Shown here one piece after another: positions 1-5,116 of a stretch of DNA of 7,565 bases. The notes beneath the pieces were generated by a model. That model searched no databases, was not told the origin of the DNA, and worked only from the letters and a program-made list of their open reading frames with translations. The DNA lies in the NCBI GenBank assembly GCA_002291955.1, contig DBBA01000058.1, positions 569 to 8,133 on the forward strand, written 5' to 3'. Numbering within the stretch: the stretch's first letter is position 1; every line of letters starts with the position of its first letter. This DNA is from Rhodobacteraceae bacterium UBA996 (GTDB lineage Bacteria; Pseudomonadota; Alphaproteobacteria; Rhodobacterales; Rhodobacteraceae). Made by a program: the position numbers and the translations under genes.

Positions 1-501
1 CAGGGTCAGGGCGACCAGCCCGGCGGCAGCCTGGCCGAGCGGCAGCAGGCGCTGCGCGACGAGTTGAACCGCCAGCTGGGCCAGCTTCCGGGCGTGGGCG
101 AGGGAGCGCGCGATGCGCTGGACCGGGCGGGCCGCGCCATGGACGGCGCGGAACAGGCGCTGCGGGACCAGGACTTTGCCGAAGCCCTGGACCAGCAGAG
201 CGAGGCGATCGAGGCGCTGCGCGAAGGGATGCGCGAACTGGGCGAGCAGATGGCCCAGGAGCAGCAGCAGGGCGACCAGGGCCAGGCGATGGGGCAGGCT
301 GGACAGGCGCAGCGGATGGACCCGCTGGGCCGCGATGCGGGCAACATCGGGCGGCTGGGCACGGACGAGCAGATGCTTGGCAACGAGGACGTCTATCGCC
401 GGGCGCGCGACCTTCTGGACGAGATCCGGCGGCGCGCGGGCGAGCAGGAGCGGCCGGATGCCGAGCTTGACTACCTGCGTCGCCTGCTGGACCGGTTCTG
501 A
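1..501 (+). CDS. DUF4175 (TIGR02302-type) protein, C-terminal part
   Basis: The frame is open from the first base and ends at TGA 499-501, so 166 C-terminal residues are visible and the start lies outside the window. The visible part is highly charged, rich in Q, E, R and A, and probably helical or coiled-coil, with a Gln/Gly-rich patch around residues 75-100 (repeated Q, GQ and AQ). The end has the pattern DPLGRD, then RARDLLDEIRRRAGE, then ELDYLRRLLDRF, which I recognise as the conserved C-terminus of the large alphaproteobacterial DUF4175/TIGR02302 family. Those proteins usually run to about 800 residues, with membrane segments near the N-terminus. The molecular function is unknown. An internal ATG at 142 could be mistaken for a start, but the same codon use and composition continue upstream to the edge. 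The gene converges on the zinc-ribbon gene at 578-1429. Confidence 0.85.
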   Translation, partial: QGQGDQPGGSLAERQQALRDELNRQLGQLPGVGEGARDALDRAGRAMDGAEQALRDQDFAEALDQQSEAIEALREGMRELGEQMAQEQQQGDQGQAMGQAGQAQRMDPLGRDAGNIGRLGTDEQMLGNEDVYRRARDLLDEIRRRAGEQERPDAELDYLRRLLDRF

Positions 502-545
502 TCGCGGCGGACGACCGTCGGCCCGCCCCCGGCAGGGGTTGCCGC

Positions 546-575
546 GGCAGGGCGCATGAGGGTGGCGACCCTGCC
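546..575. terminator. Possible bidirectional terminator hairpin between convergent genes
   Basis: GGCAGGG at 546-552 is exactly complementary to CCCTGCC at 569-575, with a 16-nt loop. A shorter alternative stem, AGGGT 559-563 with ACCCT 568-572, competes with it. It lies in the 76-bp gap between two converging stop codons, where a shared terminator is expected. No T-tract follows on either strand, so an intrinsic terminator is only a guess. Confidence 0.25.
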
Positions 576-577
576 TG

Positions 578-1429
578 CTAGCCGGCGCCGGACAGCGTGG
601 TCGCGATCCAGCCGCGCAGGGCGTTGACGCTGTCCACGTAAGCTGCCAGCGGCGCGCGCAGCGACGGCACCGAATCCGCCAGCGTGGGTGCCAGGACATA
701 GACCAGCGCCGCGGCGGCGACGAACAGGAGCGGGATCAGGAGACCTGCACCGAACCCGCGGCGCGGCGCGGTGGTGGTCTGGCTGTCCGTCGCGGACTCA
801 TCGGACGTGGGATCGCCGCGCAGACCCGACGAGATGCTCTCGACGTCGGGCAGGCTGTCGCGCCGGGACGATGACGCGGCCACGGCGGCGGCAAGCGAGC
901 CGCCGGCGCCCTGCGGCAGGGCGGACAGGTCGGCGCTGCGCTGGATGGCGCGGGGCGCGGGCGGGGAGGCCGGCAGGTCGAAGTCGCCCTGCGTCTCGAT
1001 CGACGGACGACGCTCGGCCGCGCGGGCCTGCACCTCGCGCTCGGCTTCCTCGCGCAGAAGGGCGCGGGTGGCCTCGTCAAGCGTAGGACGCTCGGCCTCG
1101 GCCGGGGTGTCCGCGGGGGACGGGTCCGGCGCCTGCGGTCGGGCGGCTGCCGGTGCCACCGCGGGATCGGCGGGCGGGATCGGCGGAAACGCTTCGGCCG
1201 GGCGGGTGGCCGCGGCCGGTTCCGGGGCGGGCGGGGGAACGTCGGCCTCGGGCCCGGGCGAGACGGGCGGATCCTCGACCACCCGGCGGACCGAGGTGGC
1301 AACCGCGCTTTGCGGGCGCTGGAACCAGGTGTGGCCGCAGTTCGAACACTGGACGTCGCGGCCCATGTCGGGAATGACGCGGGCGTCCACCTCGTACTGG
1401 GCGCCGCAGTTCGGGCAGGTGATCCGCAT
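578..1429 (-). CDS. Zinc-ribbon (MJ0042-type) single-pass membrane protein
   Basis: This is a 283-residue protein. Its first 36 residues form a zinc ribbon with two CxxC pairs, C5/C8 (CPNC) and C28/C31 (CSNC), followed by GHTWF, typical of the MJ0042 / zinc_ribbon_4-5 domain. Residues about 40-222 are rich in P, A, E and S and probably disordered. One hydrophobic segment at about 228-248 (GLLIPLLFVAAAALVYVLAP) is followed by a roughly 35-residue tail, so the ribbon is probably cytoplasmic and the protein tail-anchored. The ATG at 1427-1429 is supported by an AAGGGGG Shine-Dalgarno 6 nt upstream, and the ribbon starts at residue 5. It is transcribed divergently from ftsE; this neighbourhood is familiar from Rhodobacterales. 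Function is unknown; a regulatory or envelope role next to ftsEX is inference. Confidence 0.82.
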   Translation of the reverse strand: MRITCPNCGAQYEVDARVIPDMGRDVQCSNCGHTWFQRPQSAVATSVRRVVEDPPVSPGPEADVPPPAPEPAAATRPAEAFPPIPPADPAVAPAAARPQAPDPSPADTPAEAERPTLDEATRALLREEAEREVQARAAERRPSIETQGDFDLPASPPAPRAIQRSADLSALPQGAGGSLAAAVAASSSRRDSLPDVESISSGLRGDPTSDESATDSQTTTAPRRGFGAGLLIPLLFVAAAALVYVLAPTLADSVPSLRAPLAAYVDSVNALRGWIATTLSGAG

Positions 1430-1564
1430 GTCGCCCCCTTAGTCCTGTCGCACCGTCTGATGCAGTTGTCCGGTGCAAGCGCCCGGCGGGGCGTTTCAGG
1501 CAGACCGGTCGCCGCATCCTGCAACGAAAACGTTGAGTGACAGTAACAATCGGGGCCGGAAAGG

Positions 1565-1623
1565 AAAAGTGCCGCCGTCCGACGCGCATTGAAAGCGCGG
1601 TGCGGCTGAGGCAAAAGTGCCGC
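1565..1623. repeat. 11-bp direct repeat pair upstream of ftsE
   Basis: AAAAGTGCCGC occurs exactly at 1565-1575 and again at 1613-1623, start to start 48 bp. A CGCGC/GCGCG dyad (1583-1599) lies between the copies. The A-rich start of the repeat stands out in this GC-rich DNA. A paired protein-binding site is possible; chance or a small duplication is the alternative. Confidence 0.5.
1589..1617 (+). promoter_or_regulatory. Weak candidate sigma-70 promoter for ftsE operon
   Basis: TTGAAA (1589-1594) matches the -35 consensus at 5 of 6 bases and is followed 17 bp later by CAAAAG (1612-1617), a poor -10 with 3 of 6 matches. Transcription would then begin near 1624, giving a leader of about 80 nt to the GTG. 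The second copy of the 11-bp repeat overlaps the proposed -10. Nothing better was seen in the spacer. Confidence 0.2.
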
Positions 1624-1661
1624 GCCGCCCGGGCGGATCGCATCCGCACGGCCGGGGTCCG

Positions 1662-1679
1662 CGCCTGCAGGTGCAGGCG
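1662..1679. repeat. 18-bp palindrome in ftsE leader
   Basis: CGCCTGCA (1662-1669) and TGCAGGCG (1672-1679) are exact reverse complements around a central GG. The dyad ends 23 bp before the GTG of ftsE, just upstream of its G-rich ribosome-binding site. It could be an operator for a dimeric regulator. A 2-nt loop is too small for a full RNA hairpin, so a DNA-level role is more plausible than an RNA one. Confidence 0.45.
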
Positions 1680-1702
1680 GGCAGCCAAGGATCGGGGGGC
1701 CC

Positions 1703-2380
1703 GTGGTCGAGTTCGAGGACGTGGCGGTGGACTACGGCGCGGGCGACCTTCTGGCCGAGGTGTCGCTGGCGCTGTCGCCGGGGTCCTTCCACTTTCTGAC
1801 GGGCCCGTCCGGGGCGGGCAAGACGTCGCTTCTGCGCCTGATCTCGGCCGAGATCGCACCGACGCGCGGGCGGGTGCGCCTGTTCGGCGAGGATCCGGCC
1901 GGGATGGACCGCGACGGGATTGCCCGGCTGCGGCGGCGGATCGGGCTGGTGCACCAGGATTGCCAGTTCCTGGACCATCTGACCCTGGCCGAGAACGTGG
2001 CGCTGCCGCTGCTGGCGGCGGGGCATGATCCGGCGGCGGCGTCCCAGGATATCGCGGCGCTGCTGGGCTGGGTCGGGCTGGCGCGGCAGGCGGATGCGCT
2101 GCCGCCCACGCTGTCGGGGGGCGAGCGGCAGCGCACCGCCATCGCCCGGGCCGTCATCATGGACCCCGACCTGATCCTGGCCGACGAGCCGACCGGCAAC
2201 ATCGACTGGGACATGTCGCTGCGCCTGATGACGCTGTTCGTGGAGCTGAACCGGCAGGGCAAGACAGCGGTGGTGGCCACCCATGACCTTGCGCTGATCC
2301 GGGCGGTCAAGGCGCAGACGCAGGCACGGGTGCTGCGCATCGCGGGGGGCCGGGTGGCGCTGGCGGGGGCGGACCTGTGA
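1703..2380 (+). CDS. ftsE: Cell division ATP-binding protein FtsE
   Basis: A 225-residue ABC-type ATPase subunit. With FtsX it forms a membrane complex that in well-studied bacteria controls septal peptidoglycan hydrolases by ATP-driven conformational change. Motifs in order: Walker A GPSGAGKT (34-41), Q-loop Q85, signature LSGGERQ (137-143), Walker B ILADEP (158-163) and H-loop H194. Residues 84-101 (HQDCQFLDHLTLAENVAL) follow the FtsE pattern and set it apart from generic ABC exporters. Length is normal. The start is GTG 1703, because the family motif begins immediately (VVEFEDV, like IxFxxV) and a GGGGGG stretch lies about 4 nt upstream. The stop overlaps the ftsX start, so the two are translationally coupled. 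The LolD/MacB-like subfamily is the nearest alternative, ruled against by the FtsX-like partner. Confidence 0.93.
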   Translation: MVEFEDVAVDYGAGDLLAEVSLALSPGSFHFLTGPSGAGKTSLLRLISAEIAPTRGRVRLFGEDPAGMDRDGIARLRRRIGLVHQDCQFLDHLTLAENVALPLLAAGHDPAAASQDIAALLGWVGLARQADALPPTLSGGERQRTAIARAVIMDPDLILADEPTGNIDWDMSLRLMTLFVELNRQGKTAVVATHDLALIRAVKAQTQARVLRIAGGRVALAGADL

Positions 2381-3273
2381 GGGTGCCTGCCATGTTGCCC
2401 GCCGCCCTGCGCAGCGACACGCCCGCGGGCCGGATCGTGCCGCCGTCCGGCGCGGCGGCGCGGCTTGTCCCGCTGACCTCGGCGGCGATGGCGCTGCTGG
2501 CGGTCCTGGCCGTGGCCGTGGCGCTGGCTGCGGGGCGGATCGCCGACCGCTGGGAGACCGGCCTTGCCGGAACCGCGACGGTGCGGATCAGCGCGCCCCC
2601 CGACCAGATGGCCGCGCAGGTGCGGGGCGCGATCCGGGTGCTGGAGACGACGCCGGGCGTGACCCTGGTGCGCGAGATGTCACCCGAGGACCGGCAGGCG
2701 CTGCTGGCGCCCTGGGTGGGCGGCGACCTGCCGCTGGACACCCTGCCCCTGCCCGCGATCCTGGAGGTGGTCGAAGGCGCGGGCGGCGTGGATGCGCAGG
2801 GGTTGCGCCTGCGGCTGGCGGCCGAGGTGCCCGGCGCGGTCTATGACGACCATTCCCGCTGGCGCGTGCCGCTGGTGCAGACGGCGCGGGGCGTGCGGAC
2901 GGCGGGGCTGGTGGCTCTGGGGCTGATCGGCGCGGTGGGCGCGGTGCTGGTCGCGGTGGCAACCCAGGCCGCGCTGGCCGAGAACCTGTCCGTGATCCGC
3001 ACGCTGCGCCAGATCGGCGCGCGCGACAGCTTCATCGCGCGGGCCTTTGTCCGGCGCATGACCCTGCGCACCGCGGGTGGCGCGGTGCCGGGGGCGCTGG
3101 CGGGGGCCGTGGTCCTGGCGATGGTGCCGACGGCGCCGGGGGGCCTGCTGGACGGGGTGGCGCCCGCGGGGGCCGACTGGCTGTGGACGCTGGCCGTGCC
3201 GGTGGTGGCGGCGGTCGTGGCTTTTGCGGCGGCCCGCGTGACCGCGTTCCGGCTTCTCAGGAGGGTGCCGTGA
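2377..3273 (+). CDS. ftsX: Cell division permease-like protein FtsX
   Basis: A 298-residue membrane partner of FtsE. Predicted topology: cytoplasmic N-terminus, TM1 about 31-52, an extracytoplasmic domain about 55-170, then TM2 about 176-196, TM3 about 233-251 and TM4 about 267-288. This is the four-helix FtsX layout. The loop after TM2 (ENLSVIRTLRQIGARDSFIA, 202-221) resembles the conserved FtsX cytoplasmic segment with its GA.D.FI core. The GTG at 2377 overlaps the ftsE stop in a GTGA arrangement and has a GGGGG run upstream. ATG 2392, five codons later and preceded by GAGG, is a real alternative start. Sequence is poorly conserved in this family, so the call rests on topology and on the ftsE neighbour. 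The extracytoplasmic domain is where an amidase activator or similar partner would bind (inference). Confidence 0.88.
   Translation: MRVPAMLPAALRSDTPAGRIVPPSGAAARLVPLTSAAMALLAVLAVAVALAAGRIADRWETGLAGTATVRISAPPDQMAAQVRGAIRVLETTPGVTLVREMSPEDRQALLAPWVGGDLPLDTLPLPAILEVVEGAGGVDAQGLRLRLAAEVPGAVYDDHSRWRVPLVQTARGVRTAGLVALGLIGAVGAVLVAVATQAALAENLSVIRTLRQIGARDSFIARAFVRRMTLRTAGGAVPGALAGAVVLAMVPTAPGGLLDGVAPAGADWLWTLAVPVVAAVVAFAAARVTAFRLLRRVP
3259..3265 (+). promoter_or_regulatory. Strong Shine-Dalgarno of plsC inside the ftsX end
   Basis: AGGAGGG lies within the last codons of ftsX, 7 nt before ATG 3273. It decides between the in-frame GTG 3270, ATG 3273 and GTG 3276 in favour of the ATG. The ftsX stop and plsC start share one base (TGATG), which points to translational coupling. 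Confidence 0.8.
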
Positions 3274-3992
3274 TGGTGCAGCTGGTGCGGTCGCTGGTGT
3301 TCAACGTCTCGATGTATGTGGCAATGGCGGTAATGGCAGTCGTCTATCTGCCCTGGGCGCTGGTCAGCCCCGAGGGCGCGCGCCGGGCCTGCCATGACTA
3401 TTGCCGCTATGTCCTGTGGACGGCGCGCTGGATGGTCGGCCTGCGGGTCGAGGTGCGGGGCACGCCGCCCGTGGAAGAGGTGCTTGTCGCGGCCAAGCAC
3501 CAGTCGTTCCTGGACATCCTGGTGATCTTTCACGCCATGCCGCGGCCGAAGTTCATCATGAAGCGCGAGCTTCTGTATGCGCCGATCCTGGGGCAGTACG
3601 CGTGGCGCATCGGTTGCGTCCCGGTGAATCGCGGCAAGCGCGGCCAGGCGATTGCCAGGATGCTGGCCGATGTGGCGCGGGGGGCGGTCGATCCGGGGCA
3701 GCTGGTGATCTACCCGCAGGGCACCCGCGTCGCGCCGGGGGCGAAGCTGCCCTACAAGGTCGGGACGGCCGCGCTTTACCAGCAGCTGGGCCAGCCCTGC
3801 GTGCCGGTGGCCACCAACGTGGGCCTGTTCTGGCCCAAGCGCGCGATCCTGCGCCGACCCGGTACGGCGGTGGTCGAGTTCCTGCCGACCCTGCCGCCGG
3901 GTCTGGCAAAGGAGGAGTTCATGCAGCGTCTGGAGCAGGCGGTCGAGACACGGTCCGATGCCCTGGCTGCCGACGCGCAGATCGGCCGTTGA
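3273..3992 (+). CDS. plsC: 1-acyl-sn-glycerol-3-phosphate acyltransferase (PlsC family)
   Basis: A 239-residue membrane-associated acyltransferase that would acylate lysophosphatidic acid to phosphatidic acid, the precursor of phospholipids. An N-terminal hydrophobic helix (about 8-31) anchors it. The catalytic HX4D motif is HQSFLD (H76, D81). Motif II is GCVPVNR (114-120), motif III is YPQGTR (147-152) and motif IV is VPVATN (177-182). Motif III has Gln where the textbook form FPEGTR has Glu; I believe related Rhodobacterales proteins share this, so it is probably a lineage variant. Length is normal. It is the last gene of the ftsE-ftsX-plsC operon, coupled by a 1-base overlap. Ornithine-lipid or lyso-ornithine acyltransferases (OlsA-like) share these motifs and cannot be excluded. 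Confidence 0.88.
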   Translation: MVQLVRSLVFNVSMYVAMAVMAVVYLPWALVSPEGARRACHDYCRYVLWTARWMVGLRVEVRGTPPVEEVLVAAKHQSFLDILVIFHAMPRPKFIMKRELLYAPILGQYAWRIGCVPVNRGKRGQAIARMLADVARGAVDPGQLVIYPQGTRVAPGAKLPYKVGTAALYQQLGQPCVPVATNVGLFWPKRAILRRPGTAVVEFLPTLPPGLAKEEFMQRLEQAVETRSDALAADAQIGR

Positions 3993-3995
3993 CCC

Positions 3996-4013
3996 CTGCG
4001 AAACGCAGTGTTT
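3996..4013 (+). terminator. Candidate intrinsic terminator after plsC
   Basis: Four bases past the plsC stop, CTGCG (3996-4000) and CGCAG (4004-4008) form a perfect 5-bp stem with an AAA loop, followed by TGTTT. A competing stem, GAAAC 4000-4004 with GTTTC 4010-4014, uses the same bases. The stem is short and the T-run imperfect, but the place is right for the end of the ftsEX-plsC operon. Confidence 0.4.
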
Positions 4014-4213
4014 CCCGGGGCTTGCGGCAAGGTTGTGGCCATGATCGGGGCCGTTCCAAGGATTGGTGAACGGTGAATTGTTCGCGAAACCTTTAGGAAT
4101 TGCCTGCCATATGGCGATCCGGTGCGGTAACCTCTCATCAAGGTTGCTTCTCTGTTGACCATGTCCCGGATATGCCCAGAAGTTGTGACGGATTTCGCGT
4201 GTTCTCGAATTCA

Positions 4214-4424
4214 GCGGGCCCCGATGCTGCCGCGTATCGGGCGTCGGGGGCCGCAATCCTGACTCGGTGGATCGGTAGCCGGTGCCTGTCGCACGGGGCC
4301 CGCAAGGTGCTGCGACAGTGTTCGGTTCACGGTGTTCGGGTGTGGACGAGTGATGCGGGTCCCGGCTGCGGCGACACAACCCTGATGGGCTGTTCGGCGC
4401 GGGCGCGTAACTTGTGGTTGTGTC
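4214..4424 (+). promoter_or_regulatory. Hairpin cluster, possible structured 5' leader or small RNA
   Basis: Three consecutive inverted repeats lie just upstream of the Hint-like gene. First, GCGGGCCCCGA (4214-4224) pairs with TCGGGGGCCGC (4244-4254) with one mismatch; an alternative, CCCGAT 4220-4225 with ATCGGG 4236-4241, is nested inside it. Second, CTGTCGCA (4286-4293) pairs perfectly with TGCGACAG (4311-4318). Third, GACACAACC (4373-4381) pairs perfectly with GGTTGTGTC (4416-4424), ending 21 nt before the ATG. TGTTCGG recurs at 4319, 4333 and 4391. The plus strand is chosen only because the next gene is on it; the stems exist on either strand. A set of DNA-binding sites or a decayed element are alternatives. 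Confidence 0.35.
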
Positions 4425-4445
4425 AGAAGTCAGGACTTGGTAAGC

Positions 4446-5066
4446 ATGTCGCGTAACGAGATGGATCCGGCGGGTAACGGAACCGAAATGCCAGCCTGGC
4501 TTGATCGCCTTGCGAACACCCCGATGCCGAACCGGCGCGCGTCGGACGCGCTGAGCGCGGCCGCACTCACCCCGAAGCCGGCCGATCCCGCCCCAGCCGA
4601 CCCCGAGGCCGCCACCGTCCGCGGTCTGTGGTCGCTTCCGGGCTTCGGTCCGATGCTGCGGATCGCGACATCCTTTGGTCCGGTGCCGGCGCAGGCCCTG
4701 CGCAAGCGCGACCTGGTGCGCACCCGGTCGGGCGAGTTCCGCAAGATCGAATGGGTGGACCGGATGGTGCTGGACGAGGGGTTCCTGAAATCGGTCCCGT
4801 CCGCCCTGCCGGTGCTGGTGCGCGCGGGGGCGCTGGGTGGGGGCCTGCCCGCGAACGACATCCTGGTGTCGCCCGAACAGGTGCTGTGCATCGCCGCGCC
4901 CGGCACGGCGCCGCGCCATGTGGTGGCGCGGGACCTGCTGACCCGGCCGGGCGTGATGCGCAAGCCCGAGCAGATCTTCACCTATACCCGCTTCCACTGC
5001 GGCGAGCCGGCCGAGGTTCAGGCCGAAGGGCTGTGGCTGGCGGCAAACCCGCCCGGGATCAGCTAG
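4446..5066 (+). CDS. Small Hint-domain-like protein, probably catalytically inactive
   Basis: A 206-residue protein. Residues 1-60 are low-complexity (A, P, D) and probably flexible. Residues about 66-200 follow the bacterial Hedgehog/intein (Hint_2) pattern common in Rhodobacterales: IATSFGPVPAQALRKRDLVRT (72 onward), IEWVDR (101-106), VRAGALGGGLPANDILVSPEQ (125-145) and AEGLWL (193-198). Active Hint domains normally start the fold with a nucleophilic Cys and carry a His after SP(E/Q). Here the equivalent start reads FGPMLRIAT with no Cys, and SPEQ has Gln145 in the His place. No self-splicing or cleavage would be expected, so a binding or structural role is inferred. Start ATG 4446 has AGGAC 9 nt upstream; an in-frame TTG at 4437 is less likely. 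There is no signal peptide. It stands alone, converging on accA. Confidence 0.7.
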   Translation: MSRNEMDPAGNGTEMPAWLDRLANTPMPNRRASDALSAAALTPKPADPAPADPEAATVRGLWSLPGFGPMLRIATSFGPVPAQALRKRDLVRTRSGEFRKIEWVDRMVLDEGFLKSVPSALPVLVRAGALGGGLPANDILVSPEQVLCIAAPGTAPRHVVARDLLTRPGVMRKPEQIFTYTRFHCGEPAEVQAEGLWLAANPPGIS

Positions 5067-5115
5067 GGCGCGTTCCGTCCGCGAGGCACGTCACGCAGCG
5101 GGACCGCGTGCGCCC
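5066..5115. terminator. Candidate bidirectional terminator filling the Hint-accA gap
   Basis: The 50-bp gap between two converging stop codons is taken up by one imperfect inverted repeat. GGGCGC (5066-5071) pairs with GCGCCC (5110-5115), and inside it GTCC-GC (5077-5082) pairs with GC-G-GGAC (5098-5104) with one bulged G. There is no T-tract, so termination would rely on the strong stem or on Rho. The outer stem runs almost exactly stop to stop. Confidence 0.4.
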
Positions 5116-5116
5116 G

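Larger units (their letters stand above)
1430..1702. promoter_or_regulatory. Divergent intergenic region between zinc-ribbon gene and ftsE
   Basis: This 273-bp spacer must carry the promoters of both divergent genes. It contains many perfect small dyads: CAACG-AAAA-CGTTG (1522-1535), CGCGC-N7-GCGCG (1583-1599), a 12-bp palindrome CCGCCCGGGCGG (1625-1636), GCGGAT-CGC-ATCCGC (1633-1647) and CGCCTGCA-GG-TGCAGGCG (1662-1679). It also holds an 11-bp direct repeat, listed separately. No CtrA-type TTAA-N7-TTAA site was found. Short open frames crossing it lack the codon bias of the neighbours, so I call it non-coding. Confidence 0.7.
3993..4445. other. Long non-coding region between plsC and Hint-like gene
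   Basis: No convincing gene lies in this 453-bp stretch. At 4061-4200 I count 71 G/C in 140 bases (51%), well below the neighbouring genes. The longest frame (4100-4456, +) has mixed third positions and many Trp and Cys codons, so I reject it. The block contains the plsC terminator candidate, a tandem GGTGAAC-GGTGAAT (4065-4078), a 10-bp palindrome GCCATATGGC (4106-4115), a hairpin GGTAACCT/AGGTTGCT with a 7-nt loop and two G-U pairs (4126-4148), and the hairpin cluster listed separately. TTGTTC near 4079 and TTGACC at 4155 resemble -35 boxes but lack good -10 partners. No tRNA, tmRNA, RNase P, SRP or 6S RNA signature was recognised. Confidence 0.7.

Noticed and set aside
238..312. Gln/Gly-rich stretch in the DUF4175 gene as a tandem DNA repeat
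   Set aside because: It is low-complexity protein composition; the codons vary and there is no regular repeat unit.
736..1614. Minus-strand 292-codon frame overlapping the zinc-ribbon gene
   Set aside because: The alternative register at 578-1429 has the two CxxC pairs, a membrane helix and a strong Shine-Dalgarno; this frame is Arg/Pro-rich with none of these.
1430..1702. CtrA binding site in the ftsE spacer
   Set aside because: No TTAA-N7-TTAA or TTAACC element occurs on either strand.
4065..4078. Tandem GGTGAAC-GGTGAAT as a possible CRISPR-like or iteron repeat
   Set aside because: Only two imperfect 7-bp units, with no spacers and no neighbouring replication or cas genes.
4261..4320. 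Possible tRNA-like fold in the non-coding block
   Set aside because: There is an 8-bp stem (4286-4293 / 4311-4318) but no acceptor stem, no T-loop GTTCGA-type sequence and no anticodon arm.
4100..4456. 118-codon plus-strand frame in the non-coding block
   Set aside because: It starts with TTG and no ribosome-binding site, has mixed third codon positions unlike its neighbours, is rich in Trp and Cys, and resembles no family.
2841..4997. Very long minus-strand open frame (718 codons) across ftsX, plsC and the non-coding block
   Set aside because: It is a shadow frame in GC-rich DNA: it lies antisense to clear ftsX and plsC coding sequence, has no recognisable domain and is rich in Arg, His and Pro.
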